A DNA stretch of 64,000 bases. It comes from Lewinella sp. LCG006 (lineage in GTDB: Bacteria; Bacteroidota; Bacteroidia; Chitinophagales; Saprospiraceae). The stretch covers positions 372,001-436,000 of the forward strand of contig NZ_CP160680.1 in assembly GCF_040784935.1 (NCBI RefSeq). Direction: 5' to 3'. Position 1 is the first letter of the stretch. Each line of letters begins with the position of its first letter. Shown here in pieces: positions 46,401 through 53,700 of the stretch. The translations under genes were made by a program, and so were the position numbers. The notes under the pieces were generated by a model. It saw nothing but the letters and a program-made list of their open reading frames with translations, ran no database searches and was not told the origin of the DNA.

Positions 46401-47109
46401 GGGAAGTATTATAATTCGTTTCTTTCGTACCCGCAACAACAGTTGGTGCATCAGCAGCTGTTGTAGTCAGGTGGAGTGCCTGCGTTGATAAGTCATTCCA
46501 TTGAATGACCAAATCACCTTCATTGGCGACAGTTGTACCGGCATCAGAAAAAATATCGGTATCAGCCTTTGCCCATTGCGCTAAACCAGTGGTAACCCCT
46601 CCCGGTGCACAAAGCGGCCCGGCCGTCCACAACGAGAAATGCTCGATGCCACTGAGGTGGATCGAGTTGTTTTCGGTATCAACGATGCTATTGGGGTGGG
46701 CTTGCCAGGTTTGGCCTTCATCCTGAGAGGAATAGAGGACCAGGAGGTCTTCCTTATGCCCATTCAAGTCACTTTCGTGGTATTGAAAGGTGAGGGTAGC
46801 ATCCAATTGGGTGTTGTTTTCCGGGTGGATGCCCACCACTTTAGTGATGCTTTTTTGCTGAGACAACATCACTGGCTGGTCATACAATTCGATCTGGGTG
46901 GCCCCTAAAATTTGATGTGCGCTGAGTGCTATGCCTGCCCGGGGCAGGTCTACTACTTTGTCACTCGTATCCAGTACCACTTCAAATTGTTGTACAGCAA
47001 TGTTGGTATTTTGTTGGGTGGTGTATAAATATACACTTATCCCCACTAGAAGTAAGCTGCAAATGCCAAGGCTTAACCTCGCATTCAACTTTTGTAGAGA
47101 AGTCTTCAT
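34438..47109 (-). CDS. Giant multidomain TSP3-repeat surface protein (about 4223 aa)
   Basis: Start chosen at 47109 (MKTSLQKLNARLSLG), where a hydrophobic segment (12-30) acts as signal or anchor; a start at 47175 is possible. Residues about 165-600 and 600-1015 are two related ConA/LamG-type domains, each containing an SYLAIKYGITL- or SYFSVKWGTTL-like end. Three copies of a module of about 360 residues follow (starting near 1121, 1481 and 1840; shared core DDYIRVYSIIDGVETLE and CVKNGDG). Residues about 2286-3940 are TSP3 repeats, including 21 units of 66 residues. Residues 3946-4223 are the C-terminal module shared with the 1625-residue protein, ending LLEQLP. There are no enzyme motifs. It is probably a very long calcium-dependent adhesin or matrix fibre. 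An operator-like palindrome lies at 47185-47204. The secretion route is unclear because no T9SS type A domain is seen. Confidence 0.88.
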   Translation of the reverse strand: MKTSLQKLNARLSLGICSLLLVGISVYLYTTQQNTNIAVQQFEVVLDTSDKVVDLPRAGIALSAHQILGATQIELYDQPVMLSQQKSITKVVGIHPENNTQLDATLTFQYHESDLNGHKEDLLVLYSSQDEGQTWQAHPNSIVDTENNSIHLSGIEHFSLWTAGPLCAPGGVTTGLAQWAKADTDIFSDAGTTVANEGDLVIQWNDLSTQALHLTTTAADAPTVVAGTKETNYNTSLDFVGDYMTNQNRIVPIGSDLTMIAVGVTDILSGIRTLYSFGDNANDPTMDLQSNFISPFCDGSNPSNVDLFTGGQLPIGTPMIWGLRGLSENTIADDLSFFYQGEEVTTTMDIANTPQFGIEAHVGGASGGAENWDGRIMEVIAYNTKLSTTDLQKVSSYLAIKYGITLRTVDNDATIVEGDYILSNGTKAWDYTANTAYHNNVAGIVRDDASGLYQKQAIGIEDNSTANGTDALVTIGIGTGLASQNPDNANTFSNDLASLMWGNNNASASYGTSYTPNSFSPAAGYFHYDRIWKVSETGIMGTVTVGIPTITGAEHLLVHNSADFSTGAPSEIPLVDDGNGNLVATVDFVDGQYFTFGNELQAPGGVAGALQLWVKADAGTSSTTDGTDVNTWFDQSGNGNDMMATVANRIPDYADALPTSNYNPTLIFDGINSGLELAPFMTGAEPGGSVFGAAANNSPGTGFDNLVVFGIDNPHLGKAPGGAPLGYMNGSSPIRNDHPTGLIASQFHILSWEWDMANEPSSINSNTGLNVIFDGEVNEAPTMEMRQSSFAQGAPSADEFQIGSYEGVEVWDGPIGEVAVYNRNLSDLESQRVNSYFSVKWGTTLDNDPADGAVNYDYVNAAGSTIWGGTSDAGYQAYHHHIGAIGRDDAADLQQKQSRSVVGGTVVAIYNGDQTGGLPVSNAANTAAFTDNASYLVWGNNGGATTYTSPITSFDLMERQWRVQETGTVGTVTIEALDPTAEYLLIDSDADGDFSTGTPIYVALAAGLATYDFADGDYFTFAKVACIVSTTYSCSSGDPLDLTAYVLSYVPGGTWTDVSASGADISDPTNVDLTALPNGVYTFNYQFSGDITCYDVIVTQVTNVPAPPLDDLEVCEGDDVTINVPFYDIPLQEVVHATFDGPIAFVARGECGSSAIGSCPTNDESIITSEGLTITGDFSTLYRSSDHIRRIGGEIRFYDVNSEFCLLTPVQPIPPGDEASISVDLRRSGGYMEADDYIRVYSIIDGVETLEAEYAGQISGSYQTFRKTGITAASVQLKVCVKNGNGLNGIGGIDGPLEQYAIGDMKIVITPELPSYTFYDADPGAGPANILATGSSYDPETTPATSPQTVWVTCTANGCESIAEPVLITVAPNSVMPMDGRIAYFCPGGAGADATLNLPNYIINYQPGGTWNDDDGSGVDLSDPTAVDFTGVADEIYSFTYSLSGAFPCPGNEVTILVSIGETADNPIIEDITVCEGSSTAIVLPIPLSGAEVITNATFDGPATYIAQGECSGSGIGTCPTNNEAIVTAEGLTLTGDFSTLRRSSDYIRQIGGELRFHDVNSEFCLQTATAAIPGDGEATISVDLRRSGGYMEADDYIRVYSIIDGVETLEQEYAGQISWVMQTFQKTGITGSTVALKVCVKNGDGMSGIGGVDGPIEHFAIGGMSVVITPPLPTYRFYDADPDAGPAIELANGFSYDPMTTPGTSPQTVWVKYFENGCESEAVPVVITVAPNSVMPMDGTIANYCPGGAGANPIIDLESQVINYQAGGTWTDEDASGVDLSDPSAVDFTGVADGLYHFAYVVAGTPPCVGDPVTIVVAIGDMADDPMVEDISSCDGQAPAITFPLPTQGQQVLFNTTFAGANTYVAQGECTGAAIGTCPTNNESIVTAEGLTISGDFSTLKRSSDYIRRVNGELLFHDVNSEFCLETPVSAIASGDEATISVDLRRSGGYMEADDYIRVYSIIDGVETLEAEYAGQISSATQTFQKTGITGTTIALKVCVKNGDGASGIGGVDGPIEHFAIGSMSIILTPALPTYNFYDADPGAGPATLLASGFTYYPTTTSATSPETIWVQYEDNGCLSDAVPVMVTMVANPLMGMDGSIVHYCPAGPGADPVINLESFVLNYQPGGTWTDNEASGVSLADPTAVDVSGLGDGLYHFTYTLTGTAPCGDESVTLVVAIGEEPEAVPTLSAATLASVCPDVTVDLNSLVTSTTPLNSTLVWSTDNDASDGLSSTVADPTMVGVAGDYYAYYSANGCLTDDSPPSVTVTITNCGTDADGDGYFTDGSGLGLDPDDADPCNPDINFGGCDQDMDGLTNDEEITAGTDPTNPDSDGDGYNDGEEVTGVDDPSTPAVATGTSDPNDPCDPDMSAGLCDQDNDGLTNDEEVTAGTDPTNPDSDGDGYNDGEEVTGVDDPSTPAVATGTSDPNDPCDPDMSAGLCDQDNDGLTNDEEVTAGTDPTNPDSDGDGYNDGEEVTGIDDPSTPAVATGTSDPNDPCDPDMSAGLCDQDNDGLTNDEEITAGTDPTNPDSDGDGYNDGEEVTGVDDPSTPAVATGTSDPNDPCDPDMSAGLCDQDNDGLTNDEEITAGTDPTNPDSDGDGYNDGEEVTGVDDPSTPAVATGTSDPNDPCDPDMSAGLCDQDNDGLTNDEEFTAGTDPTNPDSDGDGYNDGEEVTGVDDPSTPAVATGTSDPNDPCDPDMSAGLCDQDNDGLTNDEEITAGTDPTNPDSDGDGYNDGEEVNGVDDPSTPVVATGTSDPNDPCDPDMSAGLCDQDNDGLTNDEEITAGTDPTNPDSDGDGYNDGEEVIGVDDPSTPAVATGTSDPNDPCDPDMSAGLCDQDNDGLTNDEEVTAGTDPTNPDSDGDGYNDGEEVTGVDDPSTPAVATGTSDPNDPCDPDMSAGLCDQDNDGLTNDEEVTAGTDPTNPDSDGDGYNDGEEVTGIDDPSTPAVATGTSDPNDPCDPDMSAGLCDQDNDGLTNDEEVTAGTDPTNPDSDGDGYNDGEEVTGIDDPSTPAVATGTSDPNDPCDPDMSAGLCDQDNDGLTNDEEVTAGTDPTNPDSDGDGYNDGEEVTGVDDPSTPAVATGTSDPNDPCDPDMSAGLCDQDNDGLTNDEEITAGTDPTNPDSDGDGYNDGEEVTGVDDPSTPAVATGTSDPNDPCDPDMSAGLCDQDNDGLTNDEEVTAGTDPTNPDSDGDGYNDGEEVTGVDDPSTPAVTTGTSDPNDPCDPDISAGLCDQDNDGLTNDEEVTAGTDPTNPDSDGDGYNDGEEVTGVDDPSTPAVATGTSDPNDPCDPDMSAGLCDQDNDGLTNDEEVTAGTDPTNPDSDGDGYNDGEEVNGVDDPSTPAVATGTSDPNDPCDPDMSTGLCDQDNDGLTNDEEVTAGTDPTNPDSDGDGYNDGEEVTGVDDPSTPAVATGTSDPNDPCDPDMSAGLCDQDNDGLTNDEEVTAGTDPTNPDSDGDGYNDGEEVTGVDDPSTPAVATGTSDPNDPCDPDMSAGLCDQDNDGLTNDEEVTAGTDPTNPDSDGDGYNDGEEVTGIDDPSTPAVATGTSDPNDPCDPDMSAGLCDQDNDGLTNDEEVTAGTDPTNPDSDGDGYNDGEEVTGVDDPSTPAVATGTSDPNDPCDPDMSAGLCDQDNDGLTNDEEVTAGTDPTNPDSDGDGYNDGEEVTGVDDPSTPAVATGTSDPNDPCDPDMSFGLCDQDNDGLTNDEEVLAGTDPTNPDTDGDGINDGTEYNGPDGNPLTMGDNTDPLDACDPNMTAGTCDQDDDGLTNDEEITAGTDPTNPDSDGDGLNDGEEVTGTDDPSTPIVATGTSDANDACDPNPAAGSCDQDMDGLTNEEEVLAGTDPTIADTDGDGINDGDEYNGPDGNPLTMGDNTDPTAPCDPAQAAGYTGYDAGNATWAAADCDGDNLTNGEEVTLGTDPYNVDTDGGGVSDADEVINGTDPTPGNGADDHLVRMNLKVLLQGAMLGVTDGLMRDDLRQQNYIPLNQPYGAGLHARFTHVGGGAETTTAMVLAANAGTPDAIVDWVFVEVRDQNDPATVLQTKSALVQRDGDIVDAATGGVLQMNITATSFYVSIKHRNHLGAMTAQTSIPIAGDVVIDFTTLTAAELYNTAGYENAEMYILPDNRRALWGGDVNMDGKVKYDGGLNDRTAILADVISYPTNGDFSFNYDFAFGYFQGDVNMNGKVKYNGGGNDQVLIQAIAVVLYPLNPGGSFNFDLLLEQLP
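36040..40198 (-). repeat. Twenty-one tandem 198-bp TSP3 units
   Basis: The marker GACAT(G/A)TC(A/T/G)GGATCAC recurs from 36041 to 40001, 21 times at exact 198-bp spacing. The unit encodes DQDNDGLTNDEE, NPDSDGDGYNDGEE and DPCDPDMSAGLC. Its consensus differs from that of the neighbouring gene's array (IADTDGDG, DPDPSAGP) although the length is the same. The long open frame on the opposite strand here is a by-product of the periodicity. Confidence 0.93.
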
Positions 47110-47184
47110 AGACGTATTTTTCACGAGATAGATAAATAAAATAAGTTGAATTTGCCTGGCAGAGAGGCATACCAATAGCAGCTC

Positions 47185-47204
47185 TACACAAGGTTATTTG
47201 TGTA
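47185..47204 (-). promoter_or_regulatory. Operator-like palindrome over a probable promoter of the 4223-residue gene
   Basis: TACACAA and TTGTGTA form perfect 7-bp arms around a 6-bp spacer, 76 bp upstream of the chosen start. On the minus strand the spacer and second arm contain TAACCTTG, one base off the -7 element TAnnTTTG. A dimeric regulator bound here would compete with RNA polymerase. Confidence 0.4.
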
Positions 47205-47282
47205 CAGAAATACAGTATGCGCTCCCTGCTCAGGAAACTAAAAACGACCAAAAGTGTAAATCAGATAGGAAAAAATTAACAA

Positions 47283-47315
47283 ATTGTTTTAAACTAAGCC
47301 AAGGTTTAAAACAAT
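47283..47315 (-). terminator. AT-rich 12-bp perfect hairpin
   Basis: ATTGTTTTAAAC (47283-47294) and GTTTAAAACAAT (47304-47315) pair perfectly around 9 nt. On the minus strand TTTGTTAATTTTTT follows. It could be a terminator for upstream transcription, or a regulatory site for the giant gene. Confidence 0.5.
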
Positions 47316-47563
47316 CTTATTTTTACGCTACCACAGTTTAGGAAGTGTTTGTATTGAGGAAAAAATTAATTTTCATTTTATTCTTTCCAAAAAAAGACGC
47401 CTGGTTCAAATAAGCAATGCTTTGATCGAAACCTGCCTGACTGTTATAAATTATTTGCTTTATGTTCATGGAATAAAGTTTTGTTTTGTACGATCAAATT
47501 TGTTATTACCTCCCTTCACATGCTTAAAAATTATAAGCGAAGTATCTTTTGTGAAAAGAGGCG

Positions 47564-47595
47564 GGGGGATATTTTATTGATCAAAAATAACCCCC
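47564..47595 (-). terminator. Hairpin downstream of the 156-residue gene
   Basis: GGGGGATATTTT (47564-47575) pairs with AAAATAACCCCC (47584-47595) at 11 of 12 positions around an 8-nt loop, about 135 bp after the stop codon. The bases that follow on the minus strand (CGCCTCTTTTC) are only partly T-rich. Confidence 0.5.
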
Positions 47596-47729
47596 ACCCA
47601 CCCATAATCACATAAAAAAAAGCTCTTTTAAGCACGTTGAAAAACGGATACTATCCTCTTTAGCAACATTACAAATAACTGCTTTTCAAACAATTACATA
47701 ATTGCTAAGATTGAGAACAATGTCAAAAA

Positions 47730-48200
47730 TTAACTTCTCCTGAATAATTTATTGAAGCGAACATAATGGTGGAGATAATATCCGTCTTGATGAATTAAAT
47801 ACTCCCCTTTTGAAATTCTTGCATTTTCAGAAATCCCTAAAGCCTTTGCTATTTCAAAGGGTAATGGCAGATCAGTTCTAACAATTATTTTGTTAGAGGG
47901 GAAATACCTTTTCTTTTCTTGCAAGGAAAATTGTCGTCCGTCATAAATTACTTGGAGGCATTTGTTGTCCACAAAATTTATATAACCATTGACACGGGCT
48001 CCCTGGCAGCTTGGATGGTTCAATTGCCCCGGGCCCATGATCTGACAAACGCCAGAACCTGAACAATTTTTCCGAGGATCGCCAAAAGTGACACTGACGT
48101 TCACCCATTCATTGTTAAGTACCCTTTCTTCCTGATAAGGAATGACCGCCATCGAAGGATTTGAAGTCGTGGTCCATACCAATATTTTCATTTTTTTCAA
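47730..48200 (-). CDS. Small protein with clustered cysteines, unknown function
   Basis: A 156-residue protein with no signal peptide or membrane span. The most distinctive part is the GDPRKNCSGSGVCQIMGPG segment followed by HPSCQGARVNG, with further CLQVIYDG. Three cysteines thus lie within about 20 residues and a fourth about 18 further on, a spacing compatible with metal binding or with no bond at all. The tail (LPFEIAKALGISENARISKGEYLI) contains a possible helix-turn-helix-like segment followed by basic residues. The family was not recognised. It is single in its unit, between the helical-repeat gene and the giant gene. Confidence 0.65.
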   Translation of the reverse strand: MKKMKILVWTTTSNPSMAVIPYQEERVLNNEWVNVSVTFGDPRKNCSGSGVCQIMGPGQLNHPSCQGARVNGYINFVDNKCLQVIYDGRQFSLQEKKRYFPSNKIIVRTDLPLPFEIAKALGISENARISKGEYLIHQDGYYLHHYVRFNKLFRRS

Positions 48201-48594
48201 GTTGGATTTTTAAGAATCAAGGCACGGTGTTTAAGTCTACTGAGCTAAGGAACAAAAGTGTCTCCGATGATTACCTTAGCCGCGAAAGTCGTCTCTATTG
48301 ACAGTGTAAAATTTTTCATGATTATGATAGTTTTCTGTGATATTGAATACTTCAAAAGTCGTCAGTAAGAAGCCTGGGACAAAGACAGCAAAACAGTAAC
48401 AAGCATCTGAAAGAGGAGCTTCAGTGACTAAATAAAAATCATTAATCACTGAATATCAGCAACTTAATATCACGTTAAGAGAAAAACAAAGCACTCTAAT
48501 AGCTAAAGAGAACAGGGGCTAGGCGAACAACTTGGTCCGTTAGCAAGTATTTCCAGGAAGCAGTTTTAAGACGGGAATGGGAAGGTTGTTGCTT
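48201..48594. other. 394-bp gap without a gene
   Basis: The only structure seen is an inverted pair, TTCAGTGA (48420-48427) and TCACTGAA (48446-48453), around an 18-nt AT-rich loop. It could be a weak terminator for the 511-residue gene or an operator for the next gene. Confidence 0.45.
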
Positions 48595-50130
48595 TTACTT
48601 TTGCCGCCGAATCTTTACGCGTGTTTGGCCAAGCATACCAAGCGTGATCTCCCAGAGAAGTTCGTAGGGGATGATTTCAATTTTATGAAATTGCTGAGAG
48701 AACTCGCTACTAACCCCCCTAAGTTTATCCCAATATTTTTTGGTGTGACGTTCTACTGCCGTACGGTGAAAACCTTCTTGTGGAATAACTAAAAGCAGCT
48801 TAATAAAGTAATAGGAACGGATCGTTTCGGGTGTCATTAAATAACGAGAACAGTATTTTTCAATGGTCTCAATACGATCAATACTAAGATCATACTTCCC
48901 TTTTTGGAGGTAGAAAAGAATTTGTACAATCAGGATGGCAATATTCATGCCTTGCTTATCTTTCGAATAAAGTGGAATGCTATTGAGAAAACGTTGGATA
49001 CGAAAGGGGGTAAAATTGACATCTTCTTCCGCCATTTTCACTTGATCCAAATCAATCATCAGGTGGAGATAAGCATGATAAATTTCCCACATTTGCTGTA
49101 CGTATTCCGGCAAAAAAGAAAATCGCGGATGTTCAATTGCCGTGGAAAACAGTTGATATGCTTCCTGAAATCTGCTGGTATGCATGGCCAAGAGAAACAA
49201 ATACTCTAAGTTATTGAACCAGTTGAATGTCCCCTCTTGCGTAAGCTGCTGGCTCAATTCGGCCACCTGGCGGGCTTTGTCATAGTCTTCCAATTGGATG
49301 TAGGCCACCAGTTGATGATGATAACAAAGTTGAATGGGGGTATTTGCCGCAAAGGGCTTCTTTTTGAAAAAATCAATGACCTCCGCACAAATAGGTAAGG
49401 TTGCAGAATAGTCATTCGCACAGGTATACTGGAATAGGCGAATAAGTGCGGTAAAGAGATGAAACTTGTAAGAGGTACATTTCTTAAGTTCAGGAATGAG
49501 TTCTTCACAAAAAAGAGCGGCCTGTTTTGCGAGATGAGGCTTGGGCGATTTTTTGTTGACAAATTTCAGAATGAGCTGAGAGTAATACCGTTCTGCCTTT
49601 CCTTCCAAGCTCGCCGTTCTTTCAAAGGTCGTTCTTTTTTTATCATAATAATTGTAACGCTTTTCATCTCCAATCTGCGTGCTATAATGGAGGCACAGCG
49701 TTCTGCTGATCATTAAACTGAGTTCTGTAAACTCGTAATGCTCACATTTCTTGAGCAACTTCTTCAAAATCTCTACCGCTGATTTGTATGCATTTTTAGC
49801 GAGCAGTATCTGAGCCGCCGCATAATCCTTATGAGCTTCAAAGAAAGAGACTTGCCGGTCAGAGTGGTTAGCTTGATATGGATCAATGAAAAACAAGGTA
49901 TTTAAAAGCTTTTCCCGAAGCTTGGCCTTGAGGTTATTAAAAGCACTTTTGGAATCAGCATCAGGATACAATAGATGAAATGCTTCTTCATCGGTGTCAA
50001 CTTCTCCTTTGCTGATGGCAGAAAAGAGCTTGTTTACTTTCGACTTGCTGTGTTTTTTGGTATTTAAAAGCTCAATGTGATTAGTCCGGTTCTGATTGAT
50101 GATGTACACCAATTCGCGTAAATTTTCCAT
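48595..50130 (-). CDS. All-helical TPR-like protein of unknown function
   Basis: A 511-residue protein without signal peptide or membrane segment, so it should be cytosolic. Apart from a charged N-terminal part (NTKKHSKSKVNKLFSAISKGEVDTDEEAFHLLYP), it is a chain of paired amphipathic helices (AAAQILLAKNAYKSAVEILKK; DYDKARQVAELSQQL; RFQEAYQLFSTAIEHP) in the style of tetratricopeptide repeats. No enzymatic or DNA-binding motif is seen; the basic C-terminus (TRVKIRRQK) may bind nucleic acid or membrane. It lies downstream of the two hybrid regulators, but a terminator and 591 bp separate them. A scaffold role is the most that can be said. Confidence 0.7.
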   Translation of the reverse strand: MENLRELVYIINQNRTNHIELLNTKKHSKSKVNKLFSAISKGEVDTDEEAFHLLYPDADSKSAFNNLKAKLREKLLNTLFFIDPYQANHSDRQVSFFEAHKDYAAAQILLAKNAYKSAVEILKKLLKKCEHYEFTELSLMISRTLCLHYSTQIGDEKRYNYYDKKRTTFERTASLEGKAERYYSQLILKFVNKKSPKPHLAKQAALFCEELIPELKKCTSYKFHLFTALIRLFQYTCANDYSATLPICAEVIDFFKKKPFAANTPIQLCYHHQLVAYIQLEDYDKARQVAELSQQLTQEGTFNWFNNLEYLFLLAMHTSRFQEAYQLFSTAIEHPRFSFLPEYVQQMWEIYHAYLHLMIDLDQVKMAEEDVNFTPFRIQRFLNSIPLYSKDKQGMNIAILIVQILFYLQKGKYDLSIDRIETIEKYCSRYLMTPETIRSYYFIKLLLVIPQEGFHRTAVERHTKKYWDKLRGVSSEFSQQFHKIEIIPYELLWEITLGMLGQTRVKIRRQK

Positions 50131-50721
50131 GTGATTATATTTAAAGTAGGTCGTAAAAAATCCGTAATCGGGTCATCTGTATAGACAACCAAGCATCTAA
50201 AACCGGCAAAATTTACGGGACGGATATGTCTGGGAAAGCGTGAACACATTGCCTTCCTCATCTAGAGTTTAGCAATGTATTCACTGTATAATAGCAACAA
50301 ACCCCAACAATACGTTACCAACAAAGAACGCTATTGGGAAGCATCCATTTCGGCAAAAAAAACACTCAAAAAGGAAAGTATACTCAATTAGTAGGAAATA
50401 AAAATAATGGAGGTCGTACACCACGCTTATCTCTCCTATTCGTAAAATGTAGATGCTATCAGAGCAGTACCTTTTGAAATGCGCCAAGATGACTACTCCC
50501 TTTCATAAAGCGCAAAAAAATAGCCAGGCCTCATGGCCCGGCTACTAAGAAATCATTAATTGAATAAAACTTTAAAACAAGGGGGAAGCAACCAACTATC
50601 CTGGGGGGATAGAATAGTAGATACTTCTTATGATAGGAATCGAGTGATATAACTCTCTCTGCAAAGAAAAGACAACTGACTTTACCAATTCGGCAAAAAA
50701 AGCATACTATTCGGCAATCTT
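50131..50721. other. 591-bp gap with one strong terminator
   Basis: The terminator of the hybrid-regulator unit lies at 50514-50544. A short minus-strand frame (50281-50487) lacks convincing composition and was not called. The region nearest 50130 should hold the promoter of the 511-residue gene. Nothing else is visible. Confidence 0.5.
50514..50544 (-). terminator. Rho-independent terminator of the hybrid-regulator operon
   Basis: TAGCCaGGCC pairs with GGCCcGGCTA (one mismatch) around TCAT, and seven T residues follow on the minus strand. It lies about 180 bp after the stop codon at 50722. Confidence 0.85.
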
Positions 50722-53700
50722 TTACTTCATCATTTCCGATGGAGACTTACCGTAAAATGACTTGAACGATTTTGAAAAATAAGCTGTACTCTGAAGACCA
50801 ATGGCATAAGTCAGCTCAGCGATGGTTGGATAGCGTTTATCTTCTAACAAACGATAAGCCAGTTGCAGCCGTGCCTGAAGAATATATTGGCTTGGTTTAA
50901 GCCCGGTACAACTTATCAATTTATCGCGAAAGCTACGTTCAGACATTGCCATATCACGTGCTAAGTCTCTAACTTTCAACTGTGGTTCCCTAATGTGCTT
51001 TGTGAGCAACGCCTCTAAGTCTATCAACCATAATTCGTCAAAACTAGGCCCTGACAAGGCAGGAACCTTCACCATAGTAGAGCCTAATCTCTTCTCTCTT
51101 TCTGAGATAATTGCGCCCTCAAAAGCGGCTTTGCGTTTTTGCTGATTATCTAATAAATTATGAATTCGAGCAATTAATTCATTTTGCTCAAAGGGTTTGG
51201 ATAGGTAAGTATCTACCCCCAAGCGCAAGCCGTAAAGCTGATCAGCCTGTTCAGAGCGGGCAGTAAGCAAGATAAACGGTAGCCCCCATTGCTGAGGCTT
51301 ACTACGGATTGATTTCAGCAGTTCAAAACCATCCATCCGAGGCATCATAACATCAGAAACAACCAGATCCACTTCTTGCTGATTCAAGACTTCCAAAGCA
51401 TCTAAACCGTCATTGGCGTAGACCAATCGAAAATAAGGTCTCAGAATTTCCAATAGATATGCTCTGAAATCATCATTGTCCTCAACAATAAGAACCGTAG
51501 GCTGGCCCTCAACGCTCACTGGTGGAGGTAAAGTGAGGAGTCGGGTTCTCTTTAAAACATCTTGCTCTCGGTTAGTTTTGAGCTCAAGCAATGATTCTTC
51601 TGCTACTGAAATGGGTAGACTTAAAAAAAAGATGGAACCTTTTCCTAATTCACTTTCTACCTCCAGTTGCCCGCCTAAAAAAGCGGTCAGCTCCTTGCAC
51701 AGGGCAAGCCCAATGCCTAACCCCCCATTTTCCATATTGCCCTGGTGTCGGGCCTGATAATAGCGATCAAAAACTCTATTAAGGTCAGCGTCATTGATTC
51801 CTAAGCCAGTATCTTCTACCGCCAGCAAAATTACTTCTGAACCTGCACTCGCTTTCACCAGTACCCGTCCTTCTCTGCCCGTAAATTTAAGGGCGTTGGA
51901 AATCAGGTTATTCAGAATGCGTTCTACTTTTTGAGTATCGAGTTTTATGCGCAGATTTTCTGGCGCATCCAGTTCCAACTCGTAGACAATATTCCTCGAT
52001 TCCGCCAAGGAATCAAAAGTATTAACGACCCGGCGAATGAACGGAGAAAAAAGAACAACCTCTTCCCGCAGTTCAAGCTTACCTGCTTCCAGGCGCGCAA
52101 GATCCAATATCTCCTCTACCATCTGCCGAAGTTGCTTTGTACTTCGTTTAATCCTTTGCAACTGGGACATTTGATCCGGCGGAAACGCCTGTTTACTCAG
52201 GCTGGTCACAGGGCCTAGAATCATGCTTAGTGGGGTGCGTAATTCGTGGCTGATATTGATAAAAAAGCGGGATTTCATGGCATCTAGTTGCCGGAGTTCT
52301 TTGGTAGCGTTTTCGACCTCTGTTTTTAATTTTATGTTGGCAGCAATAAGTCGTTGGCTTCGTCTGTGGACCATCCACCAGAGACCTAACCCCAGAAGGC
52401 CAATCATGGTAATAATAAACCATGGGCGTAAGTAAAATGGACGCATGACAAAAATGGAGATCACTATTTCACGCTGATCATTTAAGGCATTGCCAATGGA
52501 GTAAGCTCGGATTCTCAGTTTATGACGACCATAAGAAAAATTGGACAACTCCAATGAAGGACTAGACATAGCCCGCCAGTTCATCCCTTCATTAGCCAAG
52601 CACCATTCGTAAGCAACTTCTCGTCCCGACAGGTAATTGGGAGTTAAATTGATAATGACACGATTCTCTTGTGGATTAAGGCGTATTTTCCCTGTTTCAA
52701 TTACTTGTTTGGTGTTTAGTTTTGGAGTCTCCGTATTGCGTTCGTATACAACAACCTTACTTATTTGTAAAAGTACTTCCTGATTTAACGAAGCGTTTAT
52801 CGCTAAACTATCAGGATGAAAAATACACAAACCGTCTATTGTCCCAAAGTAGAGCCTTCCTTCCTTATCTTGAAAATGAGACATTTGGTTAAACTCACTA
52901 TCAGGTAAGCCATCCTCTTTATAGTAAGTCGTTATTTGACCACTGGTTTTATCCATTCGCATCAAGCCATAGTTACTCGGTAACCAGAGCTGATTGTGTT
53001 TATCCTCGTATACTGCATGAAGCTTATTATTTGACAAGCCATCAACTACAGTGTATATTTTTGGAGGCTTGGTAGAAAAAGGCGACCATCTTAATAGCCC
53101 CTGATTGGTTGCCATCCAAAAAAAGCCTTCCCTATCCTCATGAATATGGAAAATTACCTTGGGGAGCGATTCGGCTTCCGTCGTGAAGTCAAATCGTTGT
53201 AATGCCTTACCTTGATGATCAAGTAACTGTAAACCTTCTCCGGTACCAAGCCAAATTCCCGCGAAATTTTTGTAAAAACAATGGATTGTGGTGTCTGGAA
53301 AGTTACGTATGGTGGCAACGGTATCACCTGGCCGTAAATGCAGCAATCCCAGGTGGCTACCAATCAGCAGCGTATCGCCTAACATCAATAAATCAGTGCC
53401 ATCATATTCTGGAAAACCAGGCCTTATATTGTAAGCATTTTGGGCTTTTGAAGCAGAAAGACTATAGCGTATCAAGAAGTTGAAGTGACCAGTGATCCAC
53501 AAATCATCCCCCTGCTTTAAGAACCCTTTACCTGATATATATGATAAATCGTCCCAAAAATGGATTCTTTCGTTGGTACCGGTCCGGGTATTGATTAACC
53601 TACTGCCCTTATAGGTATTCGCAATCAAGGTAGAATCAGACAGCGGTAAAATACCGCGAAAACTTACGGGGCCACCTTCATCTGTAATCAGGTTACGGAA

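Larger units (their letters stand above)
47110..47729. other. 620-bp AT-rich control region upstream of the 4223-residue gene
   Basis: No gene is seen. It contains the palindrome at 47185-47204 and two hairpins at 47283-47315 and 47564-47595 that could stop transcription arriving from the 156-residue gene. The rest is AT-rich without recognisable structure. Confidence 0.5.

Noticed and set aside
50281-50487. A 68-codon minus-strand frame in the gap below the hybrid regulators
   Set aside because: Aromatic-rich and biased like random AT-rich DNA, with no partner gene, no start context and no clear topology.
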